DNA of 64,000 nucleotides from contig CAUWAG010000018.1 in assembly GCA_963556695.1 (NCBI GenBank), positions 2,666,001-2,730,000 on the forward strand, read 5' to 3'. Shown here one piece after another: positions 21,174 through 31,308 of this stretch. The notes below the pieces were generated by a model. It had not been told where the DNA came from, ran no database searches, and was given only the letters and a program-made list of their open reading frames with translations. Origin of the DNA: Anthostomella pinea (Eukaryota; Ascomycota; Sordariomycetes; Xylariales; Xylariaceae). Each line of letters starts with the position of its first letter. Within the stretch, counting starts at the first letter, position 1. The translations under genes and the position numbers were made by a program.

Positions 21174-22280
21174 ATGGATTTATGATCTTTTGGGGACGAA
21201 TTAAGCGGTAATCGCGTCGCTAACGGCGAATTCACTTCAGAAGCTCGCTCGGCAATCGTGGCGGCGCGAATCGACGGCAGAACGCGTAGGGATGTTGCAA
21301 CCGCGTTTAAAACGAAGCGCTTGAAAACCATCTCCGATATTACCACCAACTTTGAGGCCACTTCTACACCGAAATCTGCCCCAAGGAGCGGTCGCCCACC
21401 CGTTTTGAATACTCGCGAACGCGCTCATGTGATCGAAAAGGCGAGAGAGCTCACCAGGGCGACGTGGCAGAAGATTCGAAACGAAGCCTGCGTTTCGTGC
21501 TCTCCCAAGACTATCAAGAGGATATGTCACGCACACGGCCTCCAGAAGTGGCGCGCAGCGAAACGAATCAAGCTCACAGATGAGGACGCTCAGAAGAGGC
21601 TCGCTTTTGCCAATTATTATAGCACACCAGAGCGCCTGGAGGAGTTGTTGCAAGCTATGTTCTCAGACGAATGTACGGTCCAAAACTCATCCGATAATCC
21701 AGGCGATTGGGCCATCCGATTCTCTTCAGAGCGGTACCGTTATGATCTCGTGAACGAGACGGATCACGGCAAATCTCGTATTTTAATAATGGTGTGGTCT
21801 ATGATCTGGCTACGCGGCAGAGAAGGAGGACTAGGCAAGTTGGTCTTCTGCCCACTCGATCCGGATGCTCCGCGCGGAGGAGTATCCGCAGAGTCATACA
21901 AATGGGTTCTTGAGGAAGACCTGCTTCCGTTCTACGAGGCTGGAGATCCTTTTGTTCAAAATAACGCGAAAATTCACCTCACTGGCGGTGTTCCGGAGTG
22001 GATGGAGGAGCACGGCATCCACTGTATCGACTGGCCTCCTCACAGCCCCGATATGAACCCAATCGAGCATGTTTGGCGACTTCTGAAGAAGAACATACGT
22101 GAAATCGAGCCTGAATTTTCTGAATTGAAGGATAATATCCCCTATTATCGCTACGCACACGAGTTAATTGAGCAGGCGTGGTCAGAGATCGATCCGGAGC
22201 AGGTTCGGGCCTTGATGGAGTCACTGGAGGACCGAATAGCTGCAGTGAGGCGTGCCGGTGGTTGGTATACACACTATTGA
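21174..22280 (+). pseudogene. Tc1/mariner transposase, inactivated
   Basis: The likely start ATG is at 21174, but codon 4 is TGA (21183-21185). The rest is open for 365 codons. Visible features are an N-terminal helix-turn-helix (SEARSAIVAARIDGRTRRDV), SGRPPVL, MFSDECTVQNSS with the first catalytic Asp, and DWPPHSPDMNPIEHVWRLLK with the catalytic Glu. The second catalytic Asp, normally in QDNA, is replaced by Asn (VQNNAKIHL, about 21955-21980). An early stop plus loss of a metal ligand makes the enzyme inactive. Single-base transitions explain both changes. Confidence 0.85.
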
Positions 22281-22383
22281 CTTAGTTATTAAATACAATT
22301 TATTTGAGAATTCTATCACCAGAATTGGATGCGTTATGGTTCAATTGAGTTGGAGGGTATAGTAGATGGAAGGGGTAAAATTG

Positions 22384-22415
22384 GGGATCGGGCGGAGACT
22401 TTTGTCCACGCATTG
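22384..22415 (-). repeat. Right terminal inverted repeat of the Tc1/mariner element
   Basis: It is the complement of the left repeat core and is followed by the TA target dinucleotide at 22416-22417. Confidence 0.8.
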
Positions 22416-22429
22416 TATCAATATCTCAC

Positions 22430-23581
22430 TCATGCCAAATGCTGCTCCGTCTTCGTCGGTCCCTCTCCCACGCCCGTCATTATGATCCGGCTGACGCCCC
22501 CCTTAACGATGCTCGAGACCGCCTCATCCAGCTGTATGCTCGAAGAGCTATAGCTCTTCGCCTCGTCCTTCCAGCCCTCAGTCCCTCGCAGCAAACCGTA
22601 AAACGTGCCAACCACCGGTCCGCTGTTTTCCTCCAAGTAGTAGATCACAGCATTGGGGCCCGCGTCAAAGGTGTACGCCGCAATCGTCTTGCCCGCGGCC
22701 TCATTGATGGCCTCGACGGCGCGCACGGCGGCCCGCGACACGTCGTTCATGTAGTAGATGGGCGGGTAGGTGTCGGCGCAGCAGGCGTGGAACGAGTTGG
22801 AGTCCTTCATCGAGACCTCGGCGAAGCTGGCGAAGTCGCGCGCCGCGACGGCCGCCTCCATGGCGTCCATGTGCTTGGGGACGACGCGGGCGACGCGCTC
22901 GCCGAACAGGTCCGAGGTGCCGACCGTCTGCTGCATGCCGCTCGTGGAGCTGACGCCCTTCTTGGCCGCCGACACGACCAGCACCAGCGCCCGCATCTGC
23001 GGCCAGTGCGACGCGGGCGCCACCTGCTCCGCCCGGCTGTCGAGCCCGTCGGCCTGCGTCCCGTGCCGCCACGCCACGTAGCCACCGAACAGGCTACGGC
23101 ACGCCGACCCGGAGCCCTGCCGCGCGATGAGCGAGAGGTCCGTCGGCAAGGAGCGCAGCTCGTACAGGTCGGCGACAGCGCGCACGAGGGCCGCGAAGCC
23201 CGCCGCCGACGACGCCAGCCCCGCGGCCGTGGGGAAGTTGTTCTCGGAGACGAGGCGCAGCGGCATGGCCGAGAGCTTGGGCAGCGCGGCGTCGGCGTCC
23301 TCCAGGGCTTGGCGCAGCGAGCGCAGCTCCCGCAGGCACGCCTGGGTGCGGGCGCCGGTGATGTCCGAGGGCGCGCCGTTGAGGGTCAGGCTGTCGTCGC
23401 CCGTGTAGCTGCTCGAGCAGGTGGCGGTCGTCAGCGTGCGCAGGTCGTCCTGCGAGAGCGTCACCGAGAGCGACGAGTTGGTGGCCAGGTTCAGCTTTGC
23501 GTCCCGCTTGCCCCAGTACTTGACGACGGCGATGTTGACGGGCGCCGTCGTGCTGGCGCGGTAGATCTTCTCGGCGGCCAT
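22430..23581 (-). CDS. mvd1: Mevalonate diphosphate decarboxylase
   Basis: An intronless gene of 383 residues starts at the ATG at 23581 (MAAEKIYRASTTAPVNIAVV). It converts mevalonate 5-diphosphate to isopentenyl diphosphate with ATP, feeding ergosterol and isoprenoid synthesis. Visible motifs are KYWGKRDAKLNLATNSSLS at the N-terminus, the GHMP-kinase-type loop NFPTAAGLASSAAGFAAL near residue 125, RQGSGSACRSLFGGY with the substrate-binding Arg/Ser, and AYTFDAGPNAV with the catalytic Asp near residue 310. Length and motifs match the family. A Tc1/mariner element ends 14 bp beyond the stop codon, so the 3' UTR and polyadenylation signals must lie within the transposon. Confidence 0.95.
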   Translation of the reverse strand: MAAEKIYRASTTAPVNIAVVKYWGKRDAKLNLATNSSLSVTLSQDDLRTLTTATCSSSYTGDDSLTLNGAPSDITGARTQACLRELRSLRQALEDADAALPKLSAMPLRLVSENNFPTAAGLASSAAGFAALVRAVADLYELRSLPTDLSLIARQGSGSACRSLFGGYVAWRHGTQADGLDSRAEQVAPASHWPQMRALVLVVSAAKKGVSSTSGMQQTVGTSDLFGERVARVVPKHMDAMEAAVAARDFASFAEVSMKDSNSFHACCADTYPPIYYMNDVSRAAVRAVEAINEAAGKTIAAYTFDAGPNAVIYYLEENSGPVVGTFYGLLRGTEGWKDEAKSYSSSSIQLDEAVSSIVKGGVSRIIMTGVGEGPTKTEQHLA

Positions 23582-24577
23582 CGCGACGGTTTTCCGGTTT
23601 GGGTCGGGTCGAGGAGACGGGCGAGCAGGCGTGCTTGTACTGGGCTGCAGTGGCTGGCAATGAGGTTGACTGGGCCGTGTATAGAGGAGTAATTCGAGGG
23701 CGGCGGTCAGGAAGCAATTCGGAGGCAACAATACGATGGCGGGGTCTTCTGTGGTGGGGTTGACAATTCAGGGGTTGGCGGGGGGCGCCGATCAGGGACT
23801 TTTCCGTGTGCGCTAGTGAATGCGCGTTGATGAGGATGGAGGCAGCCTCATTGGATGCAGATTCTCCTATTCGGGACACTTCCCTTTTAGGACATGTTCC
23901 AACTGCACGAGCTCTTCGGGCATACTGTCCAGCAAGTTGATGGTCAATCTGTCTCAAGGCTGCACCGCGTCACAGTACCTCGATGATAGGCGGCACGATC
24001 ACGCGATTACAAGTTCACCCAAGGCCGAAATGCAGACACGCCTGCTGGCTCCTATACAGGGCAACGGATCACGAAATCACAGGCACGGTTACTACGATAG
24101 AGTGGTGGTGATGGAGGGAAGGACTTCAATAAAGGTAAGAATACGGTACCCAATGCTCCCCGAAACCCGGCGAGGAGCAGATCCGACTCCGAGAGACCAA
24201 ACTGGGACGAATCACGGGCTCTGTGAAGCATCCCGTCGCCTGTCCAGGAGTCGCCAGCATCCAACCCTGTGATTTTTCCTTTTCTCCTCCTTTCGATTCA
24301 TGTGAGTCCCTTCCCTTCCTCGGACCGTGAGTCCCTCGCTCATTTCTATCAATTCGTCAAATATGTCGCTGTGCAGTGCTTTCAAAGCGCTTGCTAAAAT
24401 CCAGTGTTGTTCCTCGCGAAATATCTCCGTATCGCTCATGCCGTGTCAAATGGTATCTGTACAGTACGCTGTTCGATTCTGAGCCACATATGCTCTTTTC
24501 AGCGTTTCAAATCTCTTAATTCTCTTCAATTCCCCTTTTCCTCCCTTTCCCCCATGTGTTATGTGAGATCAAGTCGC
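23582..24577. other. Intergenic, promoter of mvd1
   Basis: About 1 kb upstream of mvd1 and downstream of the hypothetical gene at 24578. No gene recognised; a T/C-rich stretch lies at 24480-24560. Confidence 0.5.
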
Positions 24578-25776
24578 TCATCTGGAGAAATGCTGATGCG
24601 GTCCATGGATGCTGAGCACCCGCTCGAGCCGTCGGGCATATTCGTCCCCCTCGAGCGACGGCGTCGGCGTTGTAAACGGCTCGTCCAGGATCTCGTCGAC
24701 AAGAGCCGTCTCCATGATGTTGCAATAGGGCCCGCGGCGCCGTTGATCTCGTCTGCGTTTTTGCCACTCCAGTGGCATACAGTATTCCCACATCTCCTGG
24801 AGCGGCACCGGAGCCCTAGTTTCCGTGTGCGTCGCACCCTCCGTGAAGTGCAGCTGGAGGTGTGCCAGAATGTGGTTGGTGACCGCCTCCTCGTCGCCGT
24901 CTGCTGTGGTGGTCCGGCCGTCGTCCGCGTCCGCCCCCACCCGGTTGCGCAGCTCCTCCCACCAGTATTCGAACCCGGAGCGCGCTGTTTCGAGAAAGGA
25001 GGCCATGTCGTGTTCGTTGGCCCGGCTGTTCGCCACCTTGATGCGCATCCAGCCGACGGCGACGTTGATTTCGCGGATGGTGTGGCATAGTGGGCAGCTT
25101 CCTGGTGGTTGAATGAGAGGTTCATAGTCGTCGATGTCGTCGGGCGATTCATAGCCGCTGTCGTCGGACGATTCATCGTCGCTGTCGTGTGACATTCTTT
25201 GCAACATATCTATGTCGCTGGACATTTTCTGCAACGTGTCTATGTCGCTAGGACCTGGGTAGTGCTCGGTGATCCTCACCAGGAAGTTTCGTGCCGCTGT
25301 GTACCGAGATGTCATCGGTGTGCGGGACGGTGATCTCTGCTGCTGTCGGCTGGGGATATGTTTTTCGAACCAACCGGGGAGCCCATAGCTCGCCTGGGTG
25401 CTATATGGCAGGTCGTCTTGGACATGGCGGCTCATGATCCTCTCGACTCCGTCATCCAGCTGGAGGTGCTGGTGGGCGGTGATGTGGCTCCATCGAAAGG
25501 GGGTCTGGGGTCGCAAGGTGTCCGTGAGCCGGCTGGTGATCCTCTCCAAGCCCGGCGCTTGATTTGCAGGTGATTAGGGTTGTCTGAGAGTAGGAGTAGG
25601 ATATCGGCGAATGAATCAACGCGGCGGTGGAGCTGACGGAGGAGTTGTCTCCAGCTTCCTGAAAGCACACGCCTCCGTTGGATGCGGCCTTCTGGGTAGT
25701 AGATGCGTCGTAGGAATACGTGGTTCTGATTGAGGAGGTCCAGGGCCTGTGCGAGTCTTTCGCCGCTCAGATACAT
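24578..25776 (-). pseudogene. Unknown protein gene with an apparent one-base frameshift
   Basis: A good start (TCAAGATG, 25776) opens MYLSGERLAQALDLLNQNHV and FLRRIYYPEGRIQRRR. Around 25555 the sense continues in the neighbouring frame (LERITSRLTDTLRPQTPFRW), which stays open to 24578. That part contains an acidic SDDESSDDSGYESPDD tract, a CPLC motif and WEYCMPLEWQKRRRDQRRR. There is no GT-AG pair that would join the two frames, so a one-base indel near CGCCGGGCTTGG is the simplest explanation. No domain is recognised; the product may be lineage-specific. If the frameshift is a sequencing error, the intact protein would be about 398 residues. Confidence 0.45.
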
Positions 25777-26199
25777 CTTGACTGGTTTGTTGGTGTGGAT
25801 GGGTGGTGACGAAGGCAGTTCTCTTTGTGCTAGTCGTCAGATATCTGGTATGATCCTTTCCCGAAGCCGAGACAGGCGGGTTTGGACGTTGTTGGAACCC
25901 GCTGAGGAGCGCAGACAGTATCGAGTATTACAGTATGCTCTTCGTATGACCAATGGTGATTAAAATGATGGTGTGGGTTTTTATGAAAGATAGAGGGTGG
26001 TTGCTTGAGCGAGTGTCTATGACTGAAGACACGGTGAAGTAGTCTGCAGTGTGGTTTTGTGTAGGCAGAGGAGATGGTGTGTGAATGGGAAAGGACAGGA
26101 ACACGGGTCGGAAGGGGACTATTTAAAAATTATCTTGCTTCTTTCTCCGGTGTGTAGGTTGAGGGGGAAGAAGAACAGAGTTCAGCCATGTGCCAAAGT

Positions 26200-26299
26200 A
26201 AAAATTTCGTTGATTTGCTCAAGGTTACGGCTGAGCCTGGATTGATTCCACCACATCGATACCCATCTCTTAATCTGCTGGGTTGGGAATCCGAAGTCT
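26200..26299 (+). repeat. Left arm of a ~520-bp inverted repeat
   Basis: This arm reads inward as TGATTTGCTCAAGGTT, CTGAGCC, ATTGATTCCAC and AATCTGCTGGGTTGGGAA, ending CGAAGTCT. The complement of 26622-26718 shows the same blocks in the same order at roughly 80 percent identity by eye. The 322-bp centre is unrelated between the arms. Such long, diverged arms suggest a relic of a non-autonomous DNA element, though TA or other target duplications were not found. Confidence 0.65.
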
Positions 26300-26621
26300 C
26301 CGGCGCGCAATCATACCTAGTTATGCCCCAAAATACAGAGTTGTCAGCACGGAGTTACCTTGATATTATGCAGTTGAGCTGATTACTTCCAGTTCATGGG
26401 TAAGTGGTCCAAAAAATTATGTATGCTTTCTGTGGCTGAGAGCCAACCACACAGCTGTACTCGGATCTAGTTGGCAGCTGAAGAGGCTATAGGGCTGGAA
26501 CCAGCTATGTAAATGAGAGTCTATATCGATTTTGAGTTTGATCCGTAGCAAGCAGTATGCGTGCTGAGACATAGGCCTGTATAGGCTGCGCTCACCCCAC
26601 AGACGGTCTATAGAGTTCGTC

Positions 26622-26718
26622 AGACTTCGTGTTCCCAACCCAGCAGATTGAGATGATACCGATGTTGTGGAATCAATTTAGGCTCTGCTACAACCTTGAG
26701 CAAATAAACAATGTTTTT
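26622..26718 (-). repeat. Right arm of a ~520-bp inverted repeat
   Basis: Inverted partner of 26200-26299. Its outer end is bounded by a T8 run at 26713-26720. Confidence 0.65.
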
Positions 26719-27764
26719 TTTGGTGGCGGCTGAAATATGTTCGTCTTTTCCTTCAACCTCAACGCCACTAGCGAAACCTTCGTCTTCATCCGGTGAGTCA
26801 CGAGAGCCCTATATGAGGACGGATCCTCGCACGGGAATCTCGCAAAGATCTTCTCCACGCACCACACACAATCACATCAATCAGATGGCTCCCACCATAC
26901 GCAGCGAAGTCATCCGGCAACTGCCGGTCCACCGGAAGTGGACAAAGACCCCAACGGCGGCATCGATCACAGCGTTAGAGTTCGTCAGAACAGGGGTCAA
27001 CGTGAACCTGCGTATGCCACGTTGAAACTTTAATATCGTTCAAGTGAAGAGGGTCCTGCTGCCATGATGTATTCCTCACACTACGCTATGCTGGCCGCTC
27101 AAAGGCGTCTCATCAATCAAATGGAATCTTCTCCGATCTAGCACTAATAATCTACACGATACCTTCAAAGTCGGGTAGGAGGTGAGTAGTGAGTAAGGGC
27201 AGGAACATATGCCCATACGACCCATACAAAGACAATTCTCTAAGACCGCCGGGACACAACCGTGGGCGGTTGACAGTCGGCCGTCAGAGGATAGTGTGCA
27301 TTGCCACGAGACGCCTTTACTGAAGGACACTTCATAGCGAAGCTCTTGATCGCTTTCCCAGCGCTCCGCCTCTTCGGCCACAGCGCCGGCATGTGGCCCG
27401 GAACCAACCGTATGTTACTATCGTCCTACCTACCACCCTTTGTGGATTACCGTGGCCTTGCCCCGGGGCCTCGCCAGTGCATTTCGCATTGGTACAGGAT
27501 CGATTTGTTTGTCTGTCTGAGCCAACCAATTGTGTGAATGAAGCTCGGGGCAGTCGACGGAGCTCGTATCGTACGGTGTTACGGGTGTAACAAGATGCCG
27601 AGAGTTACCCGGGCGGGATCCACTTGGCGCGTGGTGGGGTTGTAGGGCTGAAGGAGACAGACAGCTTCAAAGTTGGAGCTTTTGTAATTGTTGACGACAG
27701 CTGCTACCCAAATTGCACATTTCCCACGACAAGGGATGGCAATGTGCAACACCCACATGCCAAC

Positions 27765-29215
27765 ATGACCGACAACACAAAGGCCAAGAAGGCCCAGAGC
27801 AAGACCATCGTCTTTCTGCACCCGGACCTTGGCATTGGCGGAGCTGAGAGGCTGGTCGTCGATGCCGCAGTCGGCTTGCAAAACAGAGGACACAAGGTTG
27901 TCGTCTTCACAAGCCACTGCGATCCGGCACACTGCTTCGACGAAGCTCGAGATGGTATGTACAAAGTTAGGGTACCAGACTATAGCTCAACTGACACTGC
28001 CTACAACTAGGCACTCTCGATGTCCGCGTTCGCGGCAACACCATCGTCCCTCCCTCCATCCTGTCCCGCTTCAGCATCCTCTGCGCCATCCTACGCCAAC
28101 TCCACCTGATCATCCAGATATACCTCACCTCGGAGCTGAAGCAACTAAATCCCGACATCTACTTCGTCGACCAGCTCAGCGCCGGCCTCCCCCTCCTCCA
28201 GCTGCTACACCCGAATGGCCGCATATTCTTCTACTGCCACTTCCCCGACCTCCTGCTAGCACAGGGCCGACAGAAATGGTGGAAGCGAGCCTACCGAATC
28301 CCCTTTGACATGTGGGAGCATTGGAGCATGATGTTCGCCGACACCATCGCCGTAAACTCGAACTTCACAAAGGGCGTGGTCCGACGGACGTGGCCGGCAC
28401 TGGCCCGACGCAAAGACCTGCAGACCGTCTACCCCTGCGTCGACACCAACCCCAAGGACAGAGAATCGGACGGCGTGCCGCTGTGGCGGGGCATGAGGTT
28501 TCTGCTGAGCATCAACCGCTTCGAGCGCAAGAAGGACATCGCCCTGGCCATCAAGGCCTTCGCCGGCCTGAGTAAGGAGGGGCGCAAGGGCGTCCGGCTC
28601 GCTGTGGCCGGAGGCTACGATCCGCGCGTCGCCGAGAACGTCAGCTACCACAGGGAGCTCGTGGAGCTGGCTGAGTCGCTGGGTCTAAGCAACATGACCG
28701 TCAAGACGCCGTCCACGGCACAAGCTGTCCCCGCTGACGTCGAGGTGGTGTTTCTCCAGAATGTGGCGAACGTGTTGAAGGAGATGCTGCTATCTTCGGC
28801 GCGGCTGCTCGTCTACACGCCCTCCAACGAGCACTTTGGCATCGTGCCCCTCGAGGCCATGCTGGCGGGTGTCCCCGTTCTTGCCGCGAACACGGGCGGG
28901 CCCACCGAGACGGTCGTCGAGGGAGAGACGGGCTGGCTGCGCAGCCCGGATGCGGTGCAGGAGTGGACCGACGTCATGGACAGGGTTCTCAACCAGATTA
29001 GCCCTGCGGATCTAGCCAAGATGTCCCACGAGGGCGTCGCGAGGGTCAAGAACGGCTTTGGCGGGGTGCAAATGGCGGAGCGACTGGATTCGATCCTAGA
29101 CGACATGCTACGGGCGCATAAGTCGCGGTCGAAGAGGGCGGTCCTGCTCCCCTTCATGGGGTTCTTGGGTGTGATTGCTGCGGCGTTGGCTGTTGTGCTC
29201 CAGGTCCTGCGATGA
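27765..29215 (+). CDS. alg2: Alpha-1,3/1,6-mannosyltransferase ALG2
   Basis: Exon 1 (27765-27954) and exon 2 (28011-29215) flank a 56-nt intron (GTATGT...CAACTAG) and give 464 residues. The enzyme adds the second and third mannoses to the dolichol-linked N-glycan precursor on the cytosolic face of the ER. Seen: FLHPDLGIGGAERLVVD at the start, FYCHFPDLLLAQGR, NSNFTKGVVRRTW, SINRFERKKDIALAIKAF, and the GT-B donor-site EHFGIVPLEAMLAGVPVLA with the EX7E motif. A C-terminal hydrophobic segment (FMGFLGVIAAALAVVLQVL) is the membrane anchor. Length and motif order match fungal ALG2. Confidence 0.95.
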
Positions 29216-29502
29216 TAGACGAGCGGGTGTGAATGGTGAATGCTGATAGGGGATGATGATGAGGCTACTTCGTCCATGCGATACCCATTTGATGTACGTC
29301 TGACTTTGCTTTCTCTGTTAATAGCAGACCACTTACTCACCTAAATTGCTTCCGTGATCACAGTCTGCACCTCTACCCTCTATTAATGGGCCAAGTTGCC
29401 CGACCCTTTCCACTCCAAACACTTCCACACCACACATTCCAGGAAACCTCCCAACCCAACAACATCCACAACAGCATCTCATATACCACAGAATCCAGCA
29501 AC

Positions 29503-29737
29503 ATGTCAGGCGACAGGAACCAATATGGCGGCAGTCACTATCCCATGAACCCCCCCCCCCCCCTCTCGTAATTACGCGCAAGAGGTACAGACCGCCAGGG
29601 CGCCTCCCGGAGGCGAGGCTATAAAGAAGGCCAATGATACCGCGAGAAAGATAGAAGCAGCCAGGTCCGAACAACAAGCAGCGCGAGGCTTTGATAAGTC
29701 TGACGATGATACATTCATTCCTAACATTAAGTATTGA
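29503..29737 (+). CDS. Small Lys/Ala-rich protein with a poly-C tract that breaks frame
   Basis: ATG 29503 opens MSGDRNQYGGSHYPMN and then runs into 13 consecutive C after the AAC codon, ending PPPPLS and a stop at 29572. In the next frame the sense resumes as SRNYAQEVQTARAPP, GGEAIKKANDTARKIEAA and FDKSDDDTFIPNIKY with stop at 29735-29737. Losing one C (or gaining two) would give a 77-residue protein. The 235-nt span is one base more than a multiple of three. Homopolymer miscalling is the simplest explanation; true slippage variation is the alternative. No family is recognised; the product is predicted soluble and helical. Confidence 0.5.
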
Positions 29738-31308
29738 GGAGGTAGTAAATACGTTTACGGTGTTGGGATTAGGAGGACTAAGGGGGGTGGGAGGAGATGT
29801 TGGTAGGTAAATTTCGGCCCCTTGCGGGAAGGAGGGAACCTTCTCCCCTAATTGATTGATCTATTTTATTATGTGATCAATTTATTGCAAAGATCTTCCT
29901 GAATGACAACAAAGATCGTGAGTATTGGTCATCGCATCAAGCGCCCTCATATTACCCACCATGTTGTATTTCTTTCAAAATGAAGATCAAGCCGTTGGTT
30001 GCGTTCATCACCTCAAAGCCGCAGGGACTGGATGCGACATCTTGTGGCCACGGGGCAAAGAGCAAATCAATGTCAAGGCAGTACGAGTAGAATCCTACCC
30101 TCAAAGCATACAGTTGTAAGCGTATAACTACCTAACTACCTTGATTGATTTAGAAGCTACGGGGATCTGGCCCGAGGCCCGGACCTGGGGTGGTTTCTTG
30201 TGAGGATGAACGTCGTTGCAATACACGAGCACGAGGAGAACGGGACGAGATCATCATCAGGCCGTGTATAGGTAGTTAAAATCATACTTCCATGGTACAC
30301 TTCGTAGGGTGCTCTGGAGGTCGGCATGCGGTTCTACTCATTAACGTCTGTGGCCGGGTTCGGGGCGTAGCTCTGTGACAATCAAGTAATTGGAACAGCA
30401 GTTTGCATAATCAGTGATCAGTTGGCATGAGGACATTACCGGCTCAATTGATTGGGAAGGCTGACTAGCAGCTCACTGCTTATTCACCGCGAAATACTAT
30501 TCGACCGCTTGGGGTAACGGCGTCAGCGCGAGTAAGCTTCACCGTAGGGCGTGCGTCCGGTCCGTAACATTCATTTTCATACCTTATTTATCACGTCTTG
30601 GGAACTCCAGAAAACGTCAAGCATACCTACCTACGTAGGCAGCCTTAGAATTAGATAAGACAGTCTTGAAATGTTATCAATATTGAACGTGTGTCGGTGT
30701 CGAATCTAAGGTTGTTGATGATGCAGGTGGTGACAGCTCAATAAGGCTCGACTCCTGACTCCTGAGAAGGATTTGAGTTCTCCCCGCTTTCGGACCCTGC
30801 TGCAGCTACGAACCCCCACTATGAAAACTTTTGCTGACTCTTGGGCCTGGCCTGGCCTGAGCTGACTTGGGGCCCCAGCCAGCAAACAAGCGTGGGCGAC
30901 CCCTCTCCTGATCTTCACCCCCCACCATGGCACGCTATTGGATCATCCAGCCAGGGTTGATGTGTTGCTGGAAGACCCCTCCACCCCTCCTCACCGCTAA
31001 CAATAAGTCTGCACCCAACGGAGCACTTCCTCATCCTCCTCGACTTCTGCCCTTCATTTTTCTTCTTCTCCCTCTCCCCTCACAAAACTCCCCAACCTGT
31101 CCTCTCCTTCCCTCGACAGTTGTTGTTGACACTTTCTTCCAATTCACGGTACTGCAGAGGTTTGGAAGCGGCAATCTGTTTCTCTCGTAAGCCCCTCCAT
31201 TTGACCCCCTCTCCCCTCTCCCCTCCTTCAGGACCCTCGAATAAAAGAACTAATCGCTGCTACCATAGAAAACCCCTCTTCTCCCACATACCACAAACCG
31301 CCCTCAGG
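29738..31308. other. Intergenic and met6 promoter/leader
   Basis: 1.57 kb without a supported gene. The segment 31020-31300 is strongly C/T-rich (CCCCTCTCCCCTCTCC and similar), typical of leaders of highly expressed fungal genes, and ends at the met6 ATG. No specific operator was identified. Confidence 0.55.

Larger units (their letters stand above)
21066..22415 (+). mobile_element. Tc1/mariner DNA transposon (1.35 kb)
   Basis: The ends carry inverted repeats containing GTGGACAAAAGTCTCCGCCC at the left and its complement at the right, flanked by TA at 21064-21065 and 22416-22417. The size, TA target and encoded transposase are those of the Tc1/mariner superfamily. The right end is only 14 bp from the stop codon of the mevalonate diphosphate decarboxylase gene. 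The transposase is inactivated (next entry), so this is an immobile copy unless helped in trans. Confidence 0.87.
25777..27764. other. Intergenic, contains an inverted-repeat pair
   Basis: 2 kb with no supported gene. It contains the two ~100-bp inverted arms listed separately (26200-26299, 26622-26718). The final 200 bases lead into alg2. Confidence 0.5.

Noticed and set aside
22439..23692. A 417-codon plus-strand open frame antisense to mvd1.
   Set aside because: It is the complement of a GC-rich real gene with highly biased third positions, which opens antisense frames by chance.
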